A stretch of DNA of 64,000 nucleotides, taken from NCBI GenBank assembly GCA_027078365.1, contig JALWYQ010000010.1:62001-126000 (forward strand). The letters are read 5' to 3'. Both the position numbers and the translations under genes were made by a program. The notes beneath the pieces are model-generated. The model searched no databases and was not told the DNA's origin. It saw only the letters and a list, made by a program, of their open reading frames with translations. This stretch comes from Phycisphaerae bacterium. GTDB lineage: Bacteria; Planctomycetota; Phycisphaerae; Sedimentisphaerales; Sedimentisphaeraceae. Shown here one piece after another: positions 63,614 to 64,000 of this stretch (within the stretch, counting starts at the first letter, position 1; each line of letters begins with the position of its first letter).

Positions 63614-64000
63614 TTAATCTATCTGAATTCCCATCTTTAAAGCGGTTCTCACAAGCTCAGCGGCATTATCAACGTTGAGCTTTCTCATTATTCTGTGCCT
63701 GTGATTTTCGATCGTACGAACACTTCTAGATAGTATTGCTGCCATCTGTTTGTTACTGTGACCGTCGCAGATAAGAGAGAGGATTCTCAGTTCAGAAGGA
63801 GTGAGTGCCTTATCTCCCTGCCCGTCTGGGCCGTAAGAGATACTAAGTGCTGATTCAACAATTGGAATAAAGGTCTCTTCGTCTAGAGGTTTTTCAATGA
63901 AGTCTATCGCACCAGCCTTAACTGCTTCAACTGCCATTGGTATATCTCCATAGCCAGTAATAATTAACACCGGAAGTTGTGGTCTTACTTTCTTAACCTC
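63614..64000 (-). CDS. FixJ-type response regulator (N-terminus beyond the window)
   Basis: Partial: the frame runs open off the right edge. What remains is the end of a receiver domain (PVLIITGYGDIPMAVEAVKA with the switch Thr, and FIEKPLDEETF with the conserved Lys) and a complete LuxR-type HTH (LTPSELRILSL ... RTIENHRHRIMRKLNV). The phosphorylated Asp is outside the window. Converges with the hemerythrin-like gene; a cognate kinase may lie upstream. Confidence 0.92.
   Translation of the reverse strand, partial: EVKKVRPQLPVLIITGYGDIPMAVEAVKAGAIDFIEKPLDEETFIPIVESALSISYGPDGQGDKALTPSELRILSLICDGHSNKQMAAILSRSVRTIENHRHRIMRKLNVDNAAELVRTALKMGIQID

Overview
The window is one continuous, low-GC bacterial chromosome segment dominated by housekeeping genes, with about 50 protein genes and no rRNA, tRNA, CRISPR array, prophage or intact insertion sequence that I can recognise. 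The best taxonomic guess is a Gram-negative planctomycete of the Phycisphaerae/Sedimentisphaerales type. This is an inference from several traits: a Kdo synthesis gene (outer-membrane LPS), a SpoVG protein carrying an inserted zinc ribbon, a secreted protein ending in a dockerin-like double EF-hand module, an intracellular GH115-type glucuronidase-like enzyme with a ribulokinase, and anaerobic-type thiamine synthesis (ThiH). A FlgM-like protein, CheW and a chemoreceptor suggest a flagellated, chemotactic cell.

Layout. 0.1-5.7 kb (minus): an operon GAF-PP2C phosphatase, cmk, plsC, ispH, rpsA, ending in a clear terminator. 6.1-9.2 kb (plus): a B12-binding-like protein, then an EIIA(Ntr)-like protein, apt and aroB. 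9.2-16.2 kb (minus): addB-addA recombination helicase/nuclease. 16.5-20.2 kb: a DUF3859-like protein, a receiver-less LuxR-type regulator, and a chemoreceptor paired with a secreted Cache-domain protein. 20.7-23.6 kb: an ArsR-type regulator with a strong operator/promoter in front of a four-domain sulfur-transfer fusion (CoA-disulfide-reductase-like, rhodanese, TusA, DsrE). 23.7-29.9 kb: clpC, a small coiled-coil protein behind a textbook sigma-54 promoter, the dockerin-like secreted protein and a membrane/coiled-coil partner, and a DUF2617-like protein. 30.2-33.9 kb: CPBP protease, an endonuclease III-like glycosylase, rimO, pgsA.

33.9-36.9 kb (minus): a TPP-riboswitch-controlled thiF-thiS-thiG-thiH operon. 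37.1-39.4 kb (minus): VTT/DedA-type membrane protein, AMMECR1 protein and a secreted HExxH peptidase in overlapping order. 39.4-48 kb: ispE-spoVG, a FlgM-like gene, then rpmA-obgE-coaX-(MnmE-like GTPase)-mutS. 48-52 kb: an intergenic cluster of short hairpin repeats, a divergent GH115-like/sialidase-like pair around an inverted-repeat operator, a second smaller repeat cluster and an MgtC-type membrane protein. 53-57 kb: recJ, a hotdog thioesterase, a YhaM-type exoribonuclease and cheW. 57.1-64 kb: ribulokinase, NAD(P)HX dehydratase, kdsA-radical SAM-rluD with 1-nt overlaps, a hemerythrin-like protein, and a FixJ-type response regulator cut by the window edge.

Start codons were moved from the longest possible ORF where a ribosome-binding site, a signal peptide, a coupled upstream stop or the family length favoured a shorter protein; the reason is given in each entry. 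All family names come from motif recognition by eye; no search was run. No wholly new system stands out. The most unusual items are the zinc-ribbon SpoVG, the MnmE-like GTPase lacking its catalytic C-terminus, the hairpin-module repeats, the sigma-54-driven small gene, the B12-like protein with a displaced histidine, and the divergent glycan-processing pair with its operator.
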